From NCBI GenBank assembly GCA_964522015.1, contig CAZFST010000001.1, positions 186,001-250,000 of the forward strand: a stretch of 64,000 nucleotides of DNA, in the 5' to 3' direction. Below the pieces are notes generated by a model that was given only the letters and a program-made list of their open reading frames with translations, was not told the DNA's origin and did not search any database. Shown piece by piece: positions 14,408-22,470 of this stretch (its first letter is position 1; each line of letters opens with the position of its first letter). The stretch is from QQWI01 sp964522015. GTDB taxonomy: Bacteria > Bacillota > Clostridia > Peptostreptococcales > Acidaminobacteraceae. Both the position numbers and the translations under genes were made by a program.

Positions 14408-15899
14408 GCGATTAAGTGTCTATGTTTGCGAGAATTTTATTGAGGATTATCAAAAAGTCTTATCACCAAGTGATATGGATTTGGTTCAGGTGGTTTCCTA
14501 CCCATGTTTATGCTATAAACATAAAAATAGAATGGATGCTAAAGAGATCATCGATGGGGATTCAAGGGATAAAATTATTGTTTGTGGCTGTAACTACGAT
14601 CTACTGCGAAGTGTAGGGCTGAACGAAACAAACTGTGTTTTTAAAACCTCAAATTATTGCTTTAATCATTTGACAAACGAAACGGTTATTGAGTATATTC
14701 TCGAAAAACAAGGTTATATTATGACCACTGGATGGCTCAAAACTTGGAAGGCAAGACTGGCCCATCAAGGCTTTGACCGTGAAACAGCCAAGCGTTTTTA
14801 TGGTGAATTTTGTAATGAAGTGGTTCTTCTTGATACTGGCGTTGATCCTACCATTGAATATGACCTGAAGGTTTTTTCAGACTATGTGGGTATTCCTTAT
14901 CGCTCTTTATATGTGGGGCTCAGTAGCTTAAAGTTGTTTTTAAGCAATCTTATTTATGAATGGAAGGAAAAAACCCAGAAAGAAGAATACGTTCTCGCTC
15001 TTGATGAAATCAACAAAAAAATCTCAGAATATGCGGCAGTTTTGACAATCATCGAACAAATCTCTTGTTATATTAAGAAAAGAGATATTATTGACAAGAT
15101 TAAAGAACTATTTACCTTTATTTTTGGTGCTCGTCTTGTTAGATTTATCGAGATTGATCCATTCAATGACTCTTACCAAACCTATCTATTAGAATCCTTT
15201 GATAAAACTACGAAAGAGTATCTTATCGATACTGAGCATTCGAATCTGACCATAAAACTCACCCAAAATGGTGAGATATTAGGGATAATAGAAGCCAGTG
15301 ATTTTGGGAGAGCTACTGACTTAATGCGTTATGCCAGCTTTGCTACCAGCATCGCTAGAGTTGGCGCCCTTGCTATGTCAAATGCCATAAAATATGAACA
15401 ACTGGAAAAATCAAGGGATGAAGTTGCTTATTTTAGTTTTCATGATGCCCTTACAGAATTGTATAATCGAAACCACTTTAACCAATATATTTTAGAAAAT
15501 CATGCCAATGCACAAACGGCTGTTTTTGTTTGCGACATTGATGGTTTAAAATATGTCAATGATCATTTAGGCCATGCTATAGGGGATGAAATGATAAAAG
15601 CAGTCGCTCAAGTCTTAATGAAGTCCTTCCGTGATACGGATTTAGTGGCCAGGGTTGGTGGAGATGAGTTTTATATTATCATGTTTGATTGCACAGAAGA
15701 AGCTGCAGAAAATGCCAAGAATCGCATCCAATATCAAATCGAACTCCACAATAAAATCAATAGTGGCAAGAATTATCAACTGGGTTTATCCGTGGGTTAT
15801 GTCTTTATAGCTGAGCAGCCTAAAGCCATGGGATGGGAAGCCTTAATCACTGAAGCGGATAAGAATATGTATGCGGAAAAGGCGAGAAAGAAAGGTTAG
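14397..15899 (+). CDS. DUF1638-like / GAF / GGDEF diguanylate cyclase in the corrinoid operon
   Basis: About 500 residues. Residues 1-185 resemble DUF1638, a domain found beside corrinoid methyltransferase genes: IIVCGCNYDLL, a TTGWLKTW motif, and EVVLLDTGVDP. Residues 205-335 look like a GAF domain. Residues 340-500 are GGDEF: the intact GGDEF at 421-425, preceded by an RxxD inhibitory site (RDTD, five residues upstream), so it should make c-di-GMP from GTP and be product-inhibited. Starts possible at GTG 14388, ATG 14391 or ATG 14397; I prefer 14397, six bases after GGGTG. It overlaps the methyltransferase gene, so the three genes are translated together. Confidence 0.82.
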   Translation: MTNRRLSVYVCENFIEDYQKVLSPSDMDLVQVVSYPCLCYKHKNRMDAKEIIDGDSRDKIIVCGCNYDLLRSVGLNETNCVFKTSNYCFNHLTNETVIEYILEKQGYIMTTGWLKTWKARLAHQGFDRETAKRFYGEFCNEVVLLDTGVDPTIEYDLKVFSDYVGIPYRSLYVGLSSLKLFLSNLIYEWKEKTQKEEYVLALDEINKKISEYAAVLTIIEQISCYIKKRDIIDKIKELFTFIFGARLVRFIEIDPFNDSYQTYLLESFDKTTKEYLIDTEHSNLTIKLTQNGEILGIIEASDFGRATDLMRYASFATSIARVGALAMSNAIKYEQLEKSRDEVAYFSFHDALTELYNRNHFNQYILENHANAQTAVFVCDIDGLKYVNDHLGHAIGDEMIKAVAQVLMKSFRDTDLVARVGGDEFYIIMFDCTEEAAENAKNRIQYQIELHNKINSGKNYQLGLSVGYVFIAEQPKAMGWEALITEADKNMYAEKARKKG

Positions 15900-15901
15900 C
15901 C

Positions 15902-16285
15902 ATGGTGACAATAGAAGAAATGCAACTCATCTTGGATGAACTGGCCAGTGATTTACCAGAGCAAATCTACGAGGGTCTCAATGGGGGAATCGTACTTTTA
16001 CCTGAGGCGAAGCCAAGCCCCGTTAGTCAGCATAATGATCTTTATATCTTAGGTGAGTATCATGTAGCTGGGGTTATGGGACGCTATATTGCAATTTACT
16101 ACGGCTCGTTTATCCAATTATTTGGACATCTAAAGATTGAGTCATTAAGAGAAAAACTTGATCATACCTTAAAGCATGAATTTACCCACCATTTGGAATC
16201 ACGGGCTGGGGAGCGGGGTCTTGAAATTGAAGATGCTAAGTATATTGAGAACTATTTAAAACAAAAGACATCGAGGACAAGATGA
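15902..16285 (+). CDS. Zincin-like metallopeptidase (HEFTH), DUF1025/MpaA-like
   Basis: A 127-residue protein of the short bacterial zincin group (Pfam PF06262 type). The HExxH zinc motif is HEFTHHLE near residue 103, followed by a downstream acidic stretch that could give the third ligand. N-terminal LDELASDLPEQIYEGLNGGIVLLP is the usual family opening. Its substrate is unknown. It begins two bases after the GGDEF gene and overlaps thpR by four, so it is probably in the same transcript. Confidence 0.85.
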   Translation: MVTIEEMQLILDELASDLPEQIYEGLNGGIVLLPEAKPSPVSQHNDLYILGEYHVAGVMGRYIAIYYGSFIQLFGHLKIESLREKLDHTLKHEFTHHLESRAGERGLEIEDAKYIENYLKQKTSRTR

Positions 16286-16851
16286 GAATCTTTATCGGTA
16301 TACCGGTGAATAAAAAGATACGAAATGCATTGAGAAGTGAAGTCCAGAAAATTAAGCCCCTGATTCATAAAGCTAGATTTTCAAGCTGGGAGGGGTATCA
16401 TATTACCTTGCGTTTCTTAGGTGACGTTTCCGAGGCACTACTGGTGGATCTCATCTTAAAACTGGAGGAGACTCATTTTAAAACATTGCCGTTTGAAGTG
16501 TGTTTTACGACTCTGTGTGTATTTCAGAAGTCGAAAGGGGATATTCTATGGCTCGGTGTCACCGAAAATGCTCATTTGCAGGCCTTGAAGGAAGAAGTGG
16601 AAACATTAGTGGCTTCGGTGGGATTTGAGCCAGAAGCAAGAGCCTTTGTTCCCCATCTAACCTTAGGAAGGGGGGTGCACTACACCCAGGATTTTGATAA
16701 AATGAAGAGTCATTGGTCATTTAAAAGGCATTGTGTGTCAGTGGATAGAATCGTGTTGTTTGAGAGCGTTCAAGTAGGGGGACAACTTAGTTATGTACCT
16801 TTGATGTATTTGTTGATTGGACAGCCAAAAAAATTGTATCCAAAAGTATGA
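16282..16851 (+). CDS. thpR: RNA 2',3'-cyclic phosphodiesterase ThpR (LigT family)
   Basis: 189 residues of the 2H phosphoesterase family. The two catalytic HxTx motifs are HITLRFLGD near residue 46 and HLTLGRG near residue 127. It opens MRIFIGIPVNKKIR, the normal family start. Members open 2',3'-cyclic phosphates on RNA ends, and some ligate tRNA halves in vitro. The ATG overlaps the upstream stop (ATGA), with GAGGAC as ribosome site. A terminator follows. Confidence 0.9.
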   Translation: MRIFIGIPVNKKIRNALRSEVQKIKPLIHKARFSSWEGYHITLRFLGDVSEALLVDLILKLEETHFKTLPFEVCFTTLCVFQKSKGDILWLGVTENAHLQALKEEVETLVASVGFEPEARAFVPHLTLGRGVHYTQDFDKMKSHWSFKRHCVSVDRIVLFESVQVGGQLSYVPLMYLLIGQPKKLYPKV

Positions 16852-16889
16852 AAGTGCCTAGCAAATGATGCTAAGGCACTTTTTTTAGA
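16852..16889. terminator. Bidirectional terminator between thpR and pcm
   Basis: AAGTGCCT...AGGCACTT stem with an inner AGCA/TGCT pairing and a bulged A, then a T-run. It lies between two convergent stop codons. Confidence 0.85.
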
Positions 16890-17460
16890 TGGTATATTTA
16901 CCGACTAAGGGTACAAATCTAACTTTCTCAATTGAATTGATGATCACCTGGCTGTTTGCATCTTTTGTGATGACAAGGAGGTCTTGGCTAGAATGATTAC
17001 CGACTGGGATCACGAGAATTCCCCCAACAATTAATTGTTGGACGAGCTCATCTGGAATCTGTTTAGCTGCTGCAGTGACGATGATCCGATCATAGGGCCC
17101 ATAGGCAGGAAGACCAATAGAACCATCAGCAAGGGTATAAATGATATTACTATAACCAAGTGCGTCCAGCCTTAATCTTGCCTTTTGGAGTAGGGGCTCA
17201 ATGCATTCCACAGTAAAGACTTCCCCGCCAAATTCTGCTAGAAAAGCGGTTTGATAACCTGACCCAGTGCCAATCTCTAAAATTCTGTGGTTTTTATGGA
17301 CATTCAAAAGTTCTGTCATATAGCAGACAAGTGACGGCTGAGAGATGGTTTGGCCATAACCGATTTCAAAAGCACTATCAATCCCCGCAAGTTCCTTGGA
17401 AGTTTCCATAAAATAACTTCTATCAAGATGACGGTAGAACGTCAACAAACTTTTCTCCAT
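16885..17460 (-). CDS. pcm: Protein-L-isoaspartate O-methyltransferase
   Basis: Methylates L-isoaspartyl residues with SAM so that they can revert to aspartate. From ATG 17460, chosen for the AAAGGAG site before it, the protein has 191 residues; a longer frame runs upstream without a ribosome site. SAM-binding motif I is ILEIGTGSGYQTAFL, and the GYGQTISQP segment and YDRIIVTAA block are typical. It is slightly shorter than E. coli Pcm (208). It stands alone, divergent from the alkylation-repair genes and convergent with thpR. Confidence 0.92.
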   Translation of the reverse strand: MEKSLLTFYRHLDRSYFMETSKELAGIDSAFEIGYGQTISQPSLVCYMTELLNVHKNHRILEIGTGSGYQTAFLAEFGGEVFTVECIEPLLQKARLRLDALGYSNIIYTLADGSIGLPAYGPYDRIIVTAAAKQIPDELVQQLIVGGILVIPVGNHSSQDLLVITKDANSQVIINSIEKVRFVPLVGKYTI

Positions 17461-17597
17461 AACGGGACTCCTTTTATAGTTTTTCAGAGGAAATAGCCAT
17501 AATACACATACCCTGATTATTGATTTACAAACAGTCGAAAACTGTAGTAGCATCATTCAAGGCGCACTTAAGTCAATAGTAACGAAGGGTGGTTGTC

Positions 17598-17663
17598 ATG
17601 TCCGAAAACGATAGGCACAATCAAATCAATTGTGATATCATTACCCTAGAGGTGATGATATGA
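17598..17663 (+). CDS. Possible 21-codon leader peptide upstream of the Ada-AlkA gene
   Basis: ATG 17598 has a GAAGGGTGG site and opens a 21-residue frame beginning MSENDRHNQI. Its TGA stop overlaps the ATG of the repair gene (ATGA at 17660). The geometry implies translational coupling. The sequence matches nothing I know, and it may be chance. Confidence 0.35.
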   Translation: MSENDRHNQINCDIITLEVMI

Positions 17664-19138
17664 AACTTTCACACGAGATGTGTTACCAAGCTATAAAAGC
17701 CCAGGACGCCAGATTTGATGGCATGTTTTTTACAGCAGTCAAGACAACGGGGATCTATTGTCGTCCAGTATGCCGGGTACGTGCCCCAAAATCCGAAAAT
17801 TGCACGTTCTACGAGACGGCCGCCCTTGCAGAAAGCAATGGTTTTAGACCTTGCCTAAGATGTCGGCCAGAGTTAGCACCTGGGTATGGGGATGTTGAGC
17901 AAACTTCAGAACTTGTTAAACTAGCCCTACAATACTTTGAAACAAGGGGCTACGAACCTAAGTCCATAGGCCAAGCAGCAGAAGTTCTCGGTATTTCAAC
18001 TAGGCATTTAAGTCGTGTTTTCCAGAGCACAATGGGTGTGAGCCCCCTCAATTATTTAATGACAAAGCGCCTGTTAACTGCCAAAGTGCTTCTAACAGAT
18101 ACAAGATTACCAATAACAGAAGTCGCTGACTTAGCCGGTTTTGGAAGTGTTTCAAGATTCAATATTGCCTTCAAAAAACATTACCGCTTAGTGCCAACAG
18201 CACTGAGAAAGCAAGTTGCTGCAGATCAGAAGGATCAGATCGTGCTCAACTTGGCCTATCGCCCACCTTATAATTGGGAAATGGTCATGAGCTTTTTCCG
18301 TATACGAGCAGTGCCTGGCATTGAACTTGTCACTGACGATGGTATTTACCGTCGCTCCCTACGGCTTCTACAAGATGATAAGGGGTATGGCGGCTGGATT
18401 GAAATCAAGCCGAATGAGGATTTAAATAGGGTTCAAGTGACTGTAAGTTCTTCCCTTGCTCCAGTGCTGATTCAAGTGATTAAGCGTATCCGAGTGGTAT
18501 TTGATCTGGATCATTTGCCAGATCAATTGTCAGAGGGGTTACCAAGAGGGATGCGTCTACCAGGGTGTTTTGATCCTTTTGAAATGGGAACAAGGGCGAT
18601 TCTAGGGCAGCAAATAACTGTAAAGGCAGCCAGAACCTTAGCCATGCGTATGGTATCTCACTTGGGCGACTCAATTGATACCCCATGGACTGAAATCAAT
18701 CGTCATTTTCCATCGGCGGCTCAAATCAGCACATTAGCTGAGCCCATAACAGAGGTCCTTGGTCAACTGGGTGTTATAAAGAGACGGAGCCTTTCTATTC
18801 AAGCCCTTGCAATCGCCCTAGCTTCTGGGGACCTAAGACTTGAACCAGGGGCACACCCAGACACCGTAAGAGAACAGCTACTAGCTCTTCCTGGCATTGG
18901 GCCATGGACGGCAGAATACCTCACCATGCGGGCCTTAAGTTGGCCTGATGCTTTTCCTGTAACGGATATAGGCGTAAAACATGGGTTAGAGCCATTGATT
19001 CAGTACACAAGTCAAAAGACTTATGAGCATGAAGCCATGGCTTATGCAGAAGCCTTTCGACCATGGCGCAGTTATCTGACCATTAGTCTATGGGATAGTC
19101 TATCCAATATAAAAACAACAGAAGGGGTGACTAGATGA
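17660..19138 (+). CDS. Ada-type regulator/methyl acceptor fused to AlkA 3-methyladenine glycosylase
   Basis: A 492-residue fusion. Residues 1-75 are the Ada metal-binding domain, with zinc cysteines C34, C38, C65 and C68; one of them accepts methyl groups from phosphotriesters. Residues 85-185 are an AraC-type helix-turn-helix pair (SIGQAAEVLGISTRHLSRVF, then PITEVADLAGF). Residues 195-480 are AlkA: N-terminal AlkA domain with the RPPYNW opening, FEMGTRAILGQQITVKAARTL, then the helix-hairpin-helix LPGIGPWTAEY and the catalytic Asp in VTDIG. It probably senses alkylation, activates its own operon and excises alkylated bases. It overlaps ogt by four bases. Confidence 0.94.
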   Translation: MKLSHEMCYQAIKAQDARFDGMFFTAVKTTGIYCRPVCRVRAPKSENCTFYETAALAESNGFRPCLRCRPELAPGYGDVEQTSELVKLALQYFETRGYEPKSIGQAAEVLGISTRHLSRVFQSTMGVSPLNYLMTKRLLTAKVLLTDTRLPITEVADLAGFGSVSRFNIAFKKHYRLVPTALRKQVAADQKDQIVLNLAYRPPYNWEMVMSFFRIRAVPGIELVTDDGIYRRSLRLLQDDKGYGGWIEIKPNEDLNRVQVTVSSSLAPVLIQVIKRIRVVFDLDHLPDQLSEGLPRGMRLPGCFDPFEMGTRAILGQQITVKAARTLAMRMVSHLGDSIDTPWTEINRHFPSAAQISTLAEPITEVLGQLGVIKRRSLSIQALAIALASGDLRLEPGAHPDTVREQLLALPGIGPWTAEYLTMRALSWPDAFPVTDIGVKHGLEPLIQYTSQKTYEHEAMAYAEAFRPWRSYLTISLWDSLSNIKTTEGVTR

Positions 19139-19680
19139 TTTACTTTAAAATGCCTTCATGCTGGGGACCAATGGTGGCCGGTATTGACGACTATGGCAGG
19201 GTTGCTGGGCTTTGGTTTGAAGGGCAAAAATATTTTCCTAACATCACAGTCGTCTATACTTTGGAGGGTTTTAATCAAGTCTACGAAGCGTCAGCCATGA
19301 CGGCGGAAACCAGATTGAAAATTACAACGACCTTTACCAAACTTAAAACGCAAATGATGGCATACGAAAACGGTACTTTAACTAAATTTGACTTGCCCCT
19401 CAAGCCCCAAGGAACAGCTTTTCAATTGGTTGTATGGCACCTTTTGTGCGAAATTCCTTTTGGTCAAATGACGACTTACGGTGAAGTAAGCAAGAAAGTA
19501 GCTACTGCCTTAGGTAAGGAGACCATGTCAGCCCAAGCGGTGGGTGGTGCCATTGGCAGAAATCCTATTTCGGTGATTATACCCTGCCACCGTGTTGTTG
19601 CTTCCAGTGGCAGTTTAACTGGATACGCTGGGGGACTTGATAAAAAAAGTGCCCTCCTGAAACACGAGGGGGCAATTTGA
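19135..19680 (+). CDS. ogt: Methylated-DNA-protein-cysteine methyltransferase
   Basis: Removes O6-alkyl groups from guanine by irreversible transfer to its own cysteine. 181 residues. The active-site motif PCHRV contains C151, followed by SGSLTGYAGGLDKK, and the DNA-binding TTYGEVS helix and GxAIGRNPI segment are intact. It overlaps the Ada-AlkA gene by ATGA and the next gene by three bases, so the repair operon is tightly coupled. Confidence 0.95.
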   Translation: MIYFKMPSCWGPMVAGIDDYGRVAGLWFEGQKYFPNITVVYTLEGFNQVYEASAMTAETRLKITTTFTKLKTQMMAYENGTLTKFDLPLKPQGTAFQLVVWHLLCEIPFGQMTTYGEVSKKVATALGKETMSAQAVGGAIGRNPISVIIPCHRVVASSGSLTGYAGGLDKKSALLKHEGAI

Positions 19681-20321
19681 ATAGCCAAGTAAGAGGGCAA
19701 GCAGCGAATCACACGATTTTCCCACAAGAAAATCGCCAGATTCTCCTCGTGATGACAAAGGGTGTTGAAATGCTCGAAGCCAGTGCCTTTATAGATGTTT
19801 TCGGGTGGCACCGAGATCTCAAGAAGGGCAATATCACTGTGGTGACTTGTGGACTAGAAAAACAAGTGACCAGCTCATTCGGACTGAAATTTGAAGTGGA
19901 TTTATTACTGGATGATGTGCTTAAAATGGACATAAATGAATTTGAAGCCATCGCAATCCCTGGTGGATTTGGTTATTATGGCTTTTACGAAGAGGCCTTT
20001 GATGGGCGGTTATTGGAATTGGTTAACTGTTTTAATCAGGGGTCAAAAATCATTGCGGCGGTTTGTGTAGGTGCTTTAATTCTTGGTAAAAGCGGGGTTT
20101 TAGAAGAGAAACAAGCTACTACTTATCACTTGATGGCAGGCAGAAGACAAAATCAACTGAGAGCCATGGGGGCACAAATTATTGATGCACCGGTGGTGAT
20201 AGATGGCAATATCATAACCTCATGGTGTCCATCAACTGCTCCAGAAGTAGCTTTAAAAGTGCTAGAAATGCTAACAAGCGAAAGCGAAGCTGATGAAATT
20301 AGAGAGATGATGGGTTACTGA
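19677..20321 (+). CDS. DJ-1/PfpI family protein
   Basis: 214 residues of the class I glutamine-amidotransferase-like fold. The nucleophile elbow AAVCVGALIL holds the conserved Cys, an acidic residue sits in the first strand region (EMLEASAFIDVFG) and a late TSWCPSTAPEVALKVLE segment matches the PfpI/ThiJ group. Start is TTG 19677 behind GAGGGGG; the first ATG would remove part of the fold. Possible roles are deglycase, chaperone or hydratase; the repair operon suggests handling of reactive electrophiles, which is inference. Confidence 0.85.
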   Translation: MNSQVRGQAANHTIFPQENRQILLVMTKGVEMLEASAFIDVFGWHRDLKKGNITVVTCGLEKQVTSSFGLKFEVDLLLDDVLKMDINEFEAIAIPGGFGYYGFYEEAFDGRLLELVNCFNQGSKIIAAVCVGALILGKSGVLEEKQATTYHLMAGRRQNQLRAMGAQIIDAPVVIDGNIITSWCPSTAPEVALKVLEMLTSESEADEIREMMGY

Positions 20322-20335
20322 TAAAAATCGACAGT

Positions 20336-20456
20336 GCAAAAGCTACACCAGTCTAAAGTCTCAAATGAAAAGACCTCCCGTCGACCTAGTATCGCCTGTA
20401 GCGATACTAGGTCGACGGGAGGTCTTTTCATTTGAGTTTGGTGGTGTAGCTTTTGC
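20336..20456. repeat. Very long inverted repeat, probable bidirectional terminator
   Basis: A perfect 35-bp inverted repeat (20361-20395 with 20401-20435, five-base loop) is enclosed by a second perfect 15-bp pair (20336-20350 with 20442-20456). The inner arms contain GACCTCCC/GGGAGGTC followed by TTTT on both strands, so transcripts from the repair operon and from btuD could both stop here. Far longer than the other terminators in the window. Confidence 0.9.
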
Positions 20457-20532
20457 TGTGCGACTTGATTGATGCAAAAGTATATAAAAAAACAAAAGAC
20501 AAAATACAAAAGACAAAAGCATAACAAAACAA

Positions 20533-20559
20533 GACGCCAAGGCTTAAGTGCCTTGGCGT
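20533..20559 (-). terminator. Terminator of btuFCD
   Basis: An ACGCCAAGGC.../...GCCTTGGCGT stem lies directly after the btuD stop, with an A-rich plus strand to its left giving U on the minus transcript. Confidence 0.7.
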
Positions 20560-21335
20560 TAAATAAATGTCACATGAAGATGATTTCCAGTGGCGGGTGT
20601 GCGGGTGACCAGCGCTTCCACATCGTAAACTGAGGCGATGTTTTCAGGGGTTATGACAGCTTCTGGCGATCCCATTTCAACGATTTTACCCTCTCTCATC
20701 AGAATGATATAGTCTGAGAAGCGGGCGGCCATATTGATGTCGTGAAGGGTGGTGACAATGGTCATTTTCTTTTCTTTACTGAGACTTTGACAAACTTTCA
20801 AAATTTCTAACTGATATTTGATATCCAGGTGAGAGATGGGTTCGTCAAGCAAAAGGGTTTCGGTTTCTTGGGCAAGGGCTCTGGCAATCATGACCCGTTG
20901 TCGTTCGCCGCCACTGATATGCTTTAGATTTTTATCTTTCAAATGGGTGGTTGCCGTGAGTTTCATGGCGGTTCTTGCCACTTCTTGATCTTTGCTCGAC
21001 TCGCTTTGGAACTGTCTTAGATGGGGGTAACGGCCCATTAGAACCACATCTTCTACTGTGAAATCAAATTCAGTGGGTTGATTTTGGTGAACCACAGCAA
21101 TGGTTCTAGCCAATTCTTTATGGTGATACTCACGAAGACTTTTATTGTTGATGTGGATGGTACCTTCTTGGGGTCTGACCAGGTGGCTGACACTTTTTAA
21201 GAGGGTGGTTTTACCGGAGCCATTAGGACCCAAAATACTGACAAAACTGCCCTTTGGAATATCAAATGAAATCATTTTCAAGACGTCTTCTGTGCTATAT
21301 TTAAAACGAAGGTCTTTTATCTGCAGTGCTTTCAT
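20559..21335 (-). CDS. btuD: Cobalamin ABC transporter ATPase BtuD
   Basis: A 258-residue cytoplasmic ATPase of the Fe3+-siderophore/B12 importer family. Walker A is GPNGSGKTT, the Q-loop is in VVHQNQ, the signature is HISGGERQR, Walker B LLLDEPISHLD, and the switch His is in TLHD. I use ATG 21335 with AAAGGTGG nine bases before it. It is the third gene of a minus-strand unit led by a cobalamin riboswitch, which identifies the substrate as a corrinoid rather than haem or siderophore. Confidence 0.9.
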   Translation of the reverse strand: MKALQIKDLRFKYSTEDVLKMISFDIPKGSFVSILGPNGSGKTTLLKSVSHLVRPQEGTIHINNKSLREYHHKELARTIAVVHQNQPTEFDFTVEDVVLMGRYPHLRQFQSESSKDQEVARTAMKLTATTHLKDKNLKHISGGERQRVMIARALAQETETLLLDEPISHLDIKYQLEILKVCQSLSKEKKMTIVTTLHDINMAARFSDYIILMREGKIVEMGSPEAVITPENIASVYDVEALVTRTPATGNHLHVTFI

Positions 21336-21350
21336 CACAGTGCCACCTTT

Positions 21351-22391
21351 CTATACCATCTTTTTTTTGTGGTTGTATAACAAGAAAAGGAAGAAGGGGC
21401 CACCTAAAACTGCAGTGATAATGCCAACTGGAGCTTCCATATTTGGTACGATACTACGGGCGATGGTGTCGCAGATCAATAAAAAGAGGGCACCGCCGAA
21501 AAATGAAACGGGTATGAGTAGTTTGTGATTGGCTCCAAAAATCATGCGAAACAGATGGGGAACAATTAAGCCCACAAATCCGATAATCCCACTGACAGAC
21601 ACGGCGAAAGCAGCTAATAGTGCGGATAGGATCAATATGGTCTTTTTAACACGCTCCACGGGGACGCCAAGATTGATGGCTTCTTCCTCGCCCATAACGA
21701 GGGCGTTGAGTTCCCGACTCAGTGACATGAGCCAAACCGTACCAAAAACCATAGGCACAAGCAATAGTTGAATTTGTTGCCAGGAAGCAGCGTTGAAGCT
21801 ACCTAAAGTCCAGTTCACAATTCGATCAAGATCATTTTGAAAGAGAATCATCAGTAGGGAGATGGCTGCTGAAAGAATGGCATTGACCACAATTCCCGCC
21901 AGTAAAATATTCATGGTAGAGATTTTGCCACCGGTACGGGCCAATTGATAGACGATCAAAACCGTTAAGATAGCGCCAATAAAGGCCATGACAGAAGTGC
22001 CGCTTAGCCCTAAAAAAGAAGAGCCAAAACCAAAGACAATCCCAAGGGTTGCACCGAATGCTGCACCTGAAGAAATGCCCATAACATATGGATCAGCCAT
22101 GGGGTTTCTGAAAATTGCTTGAAAAGCAGTACCAATCACAGAAAGGGTACCACCTACCATGGCAGCCAGTAAAATACGCGGCAAACGAACCTCCGTGACG
22201 ATGAAGGCGTTGGTGGTATCAATCCAGTCTGGGAGGGGACCCCAAAGCGCTGATTTTAGAATCACAGCCACTTGTAAAACCGGTATGCGTACATTGCCTT
22301 GAGCAATGGCAAAAATCATCGTAAGGACAAGTGCACCTATCAATAAAGCCACACTTGTCCATTTTCCTGTTTTGCTGAGTTTTAATTGCAT
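21351..22391 (-). CDS. btuC: Cobalamin ABC transporter permease BtuC
   Basis: 346 residues, FecCD/BtuC type, about ten membrane segments. Typical blocks are VRLPRILLAAMVGGTLSV, GTAFQAIFRNPMADPYVMGISSGAAFGA, and the coupling-helix region GEEEAINLGVPVER, followed by SGIIGFVGLIVPHLFR. It forms a homodimer channel with BtuD. It lies between btuF and btuD with short spacers. Confidence in corrinoid as substrate comes from the riboswitch upstream. Confidence 0.92.
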   Translation of the reverse strand: MQLKLSKTGKWTSVALLIGALVLTMIFAIAQGNVRIPVLQVAVILKSALWGPLPDWIDTTNAFIVTEVRLPRILLAAMVGGTLSVIGTAFQAIFRNPMADPYVMGISSGAAFGATLGIVFGFGSSFLGLSGTSVMAFIGAILTVLIVYQLARTGGKISTMNILLAGIVVNAILSAAISLLMILFQNDLDRIVNWTLGSFNAASWQQIQLLLVPMVFGTVWLMSLSRELNALVMGEEEAINLGVPVERVKKTILILSALLAAFAVSVSGIIGFVGLIVPHLFRMIFGANHKLLIPVSFFGGALFLLICDTIARSIVPNMEAPVGIITAVLGGPFFLFLLYNHKKKMV

Positions 22392-22470
22392 GAGTATTCC
22401 TTGTCAGGTGTAATAGTAGCGCTAGACCATAAGGCCTAGCGCACTATGAATATGTCATTTATTTGTTAAC

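Noticed and set aside
20336..20456. Long hairpin as an integron attC site or CRISPR unit
   Set aside because: attC hairpins are imperfect with spaced core sites and there is no integrase; there is a single palindrome and no spaced repeats.
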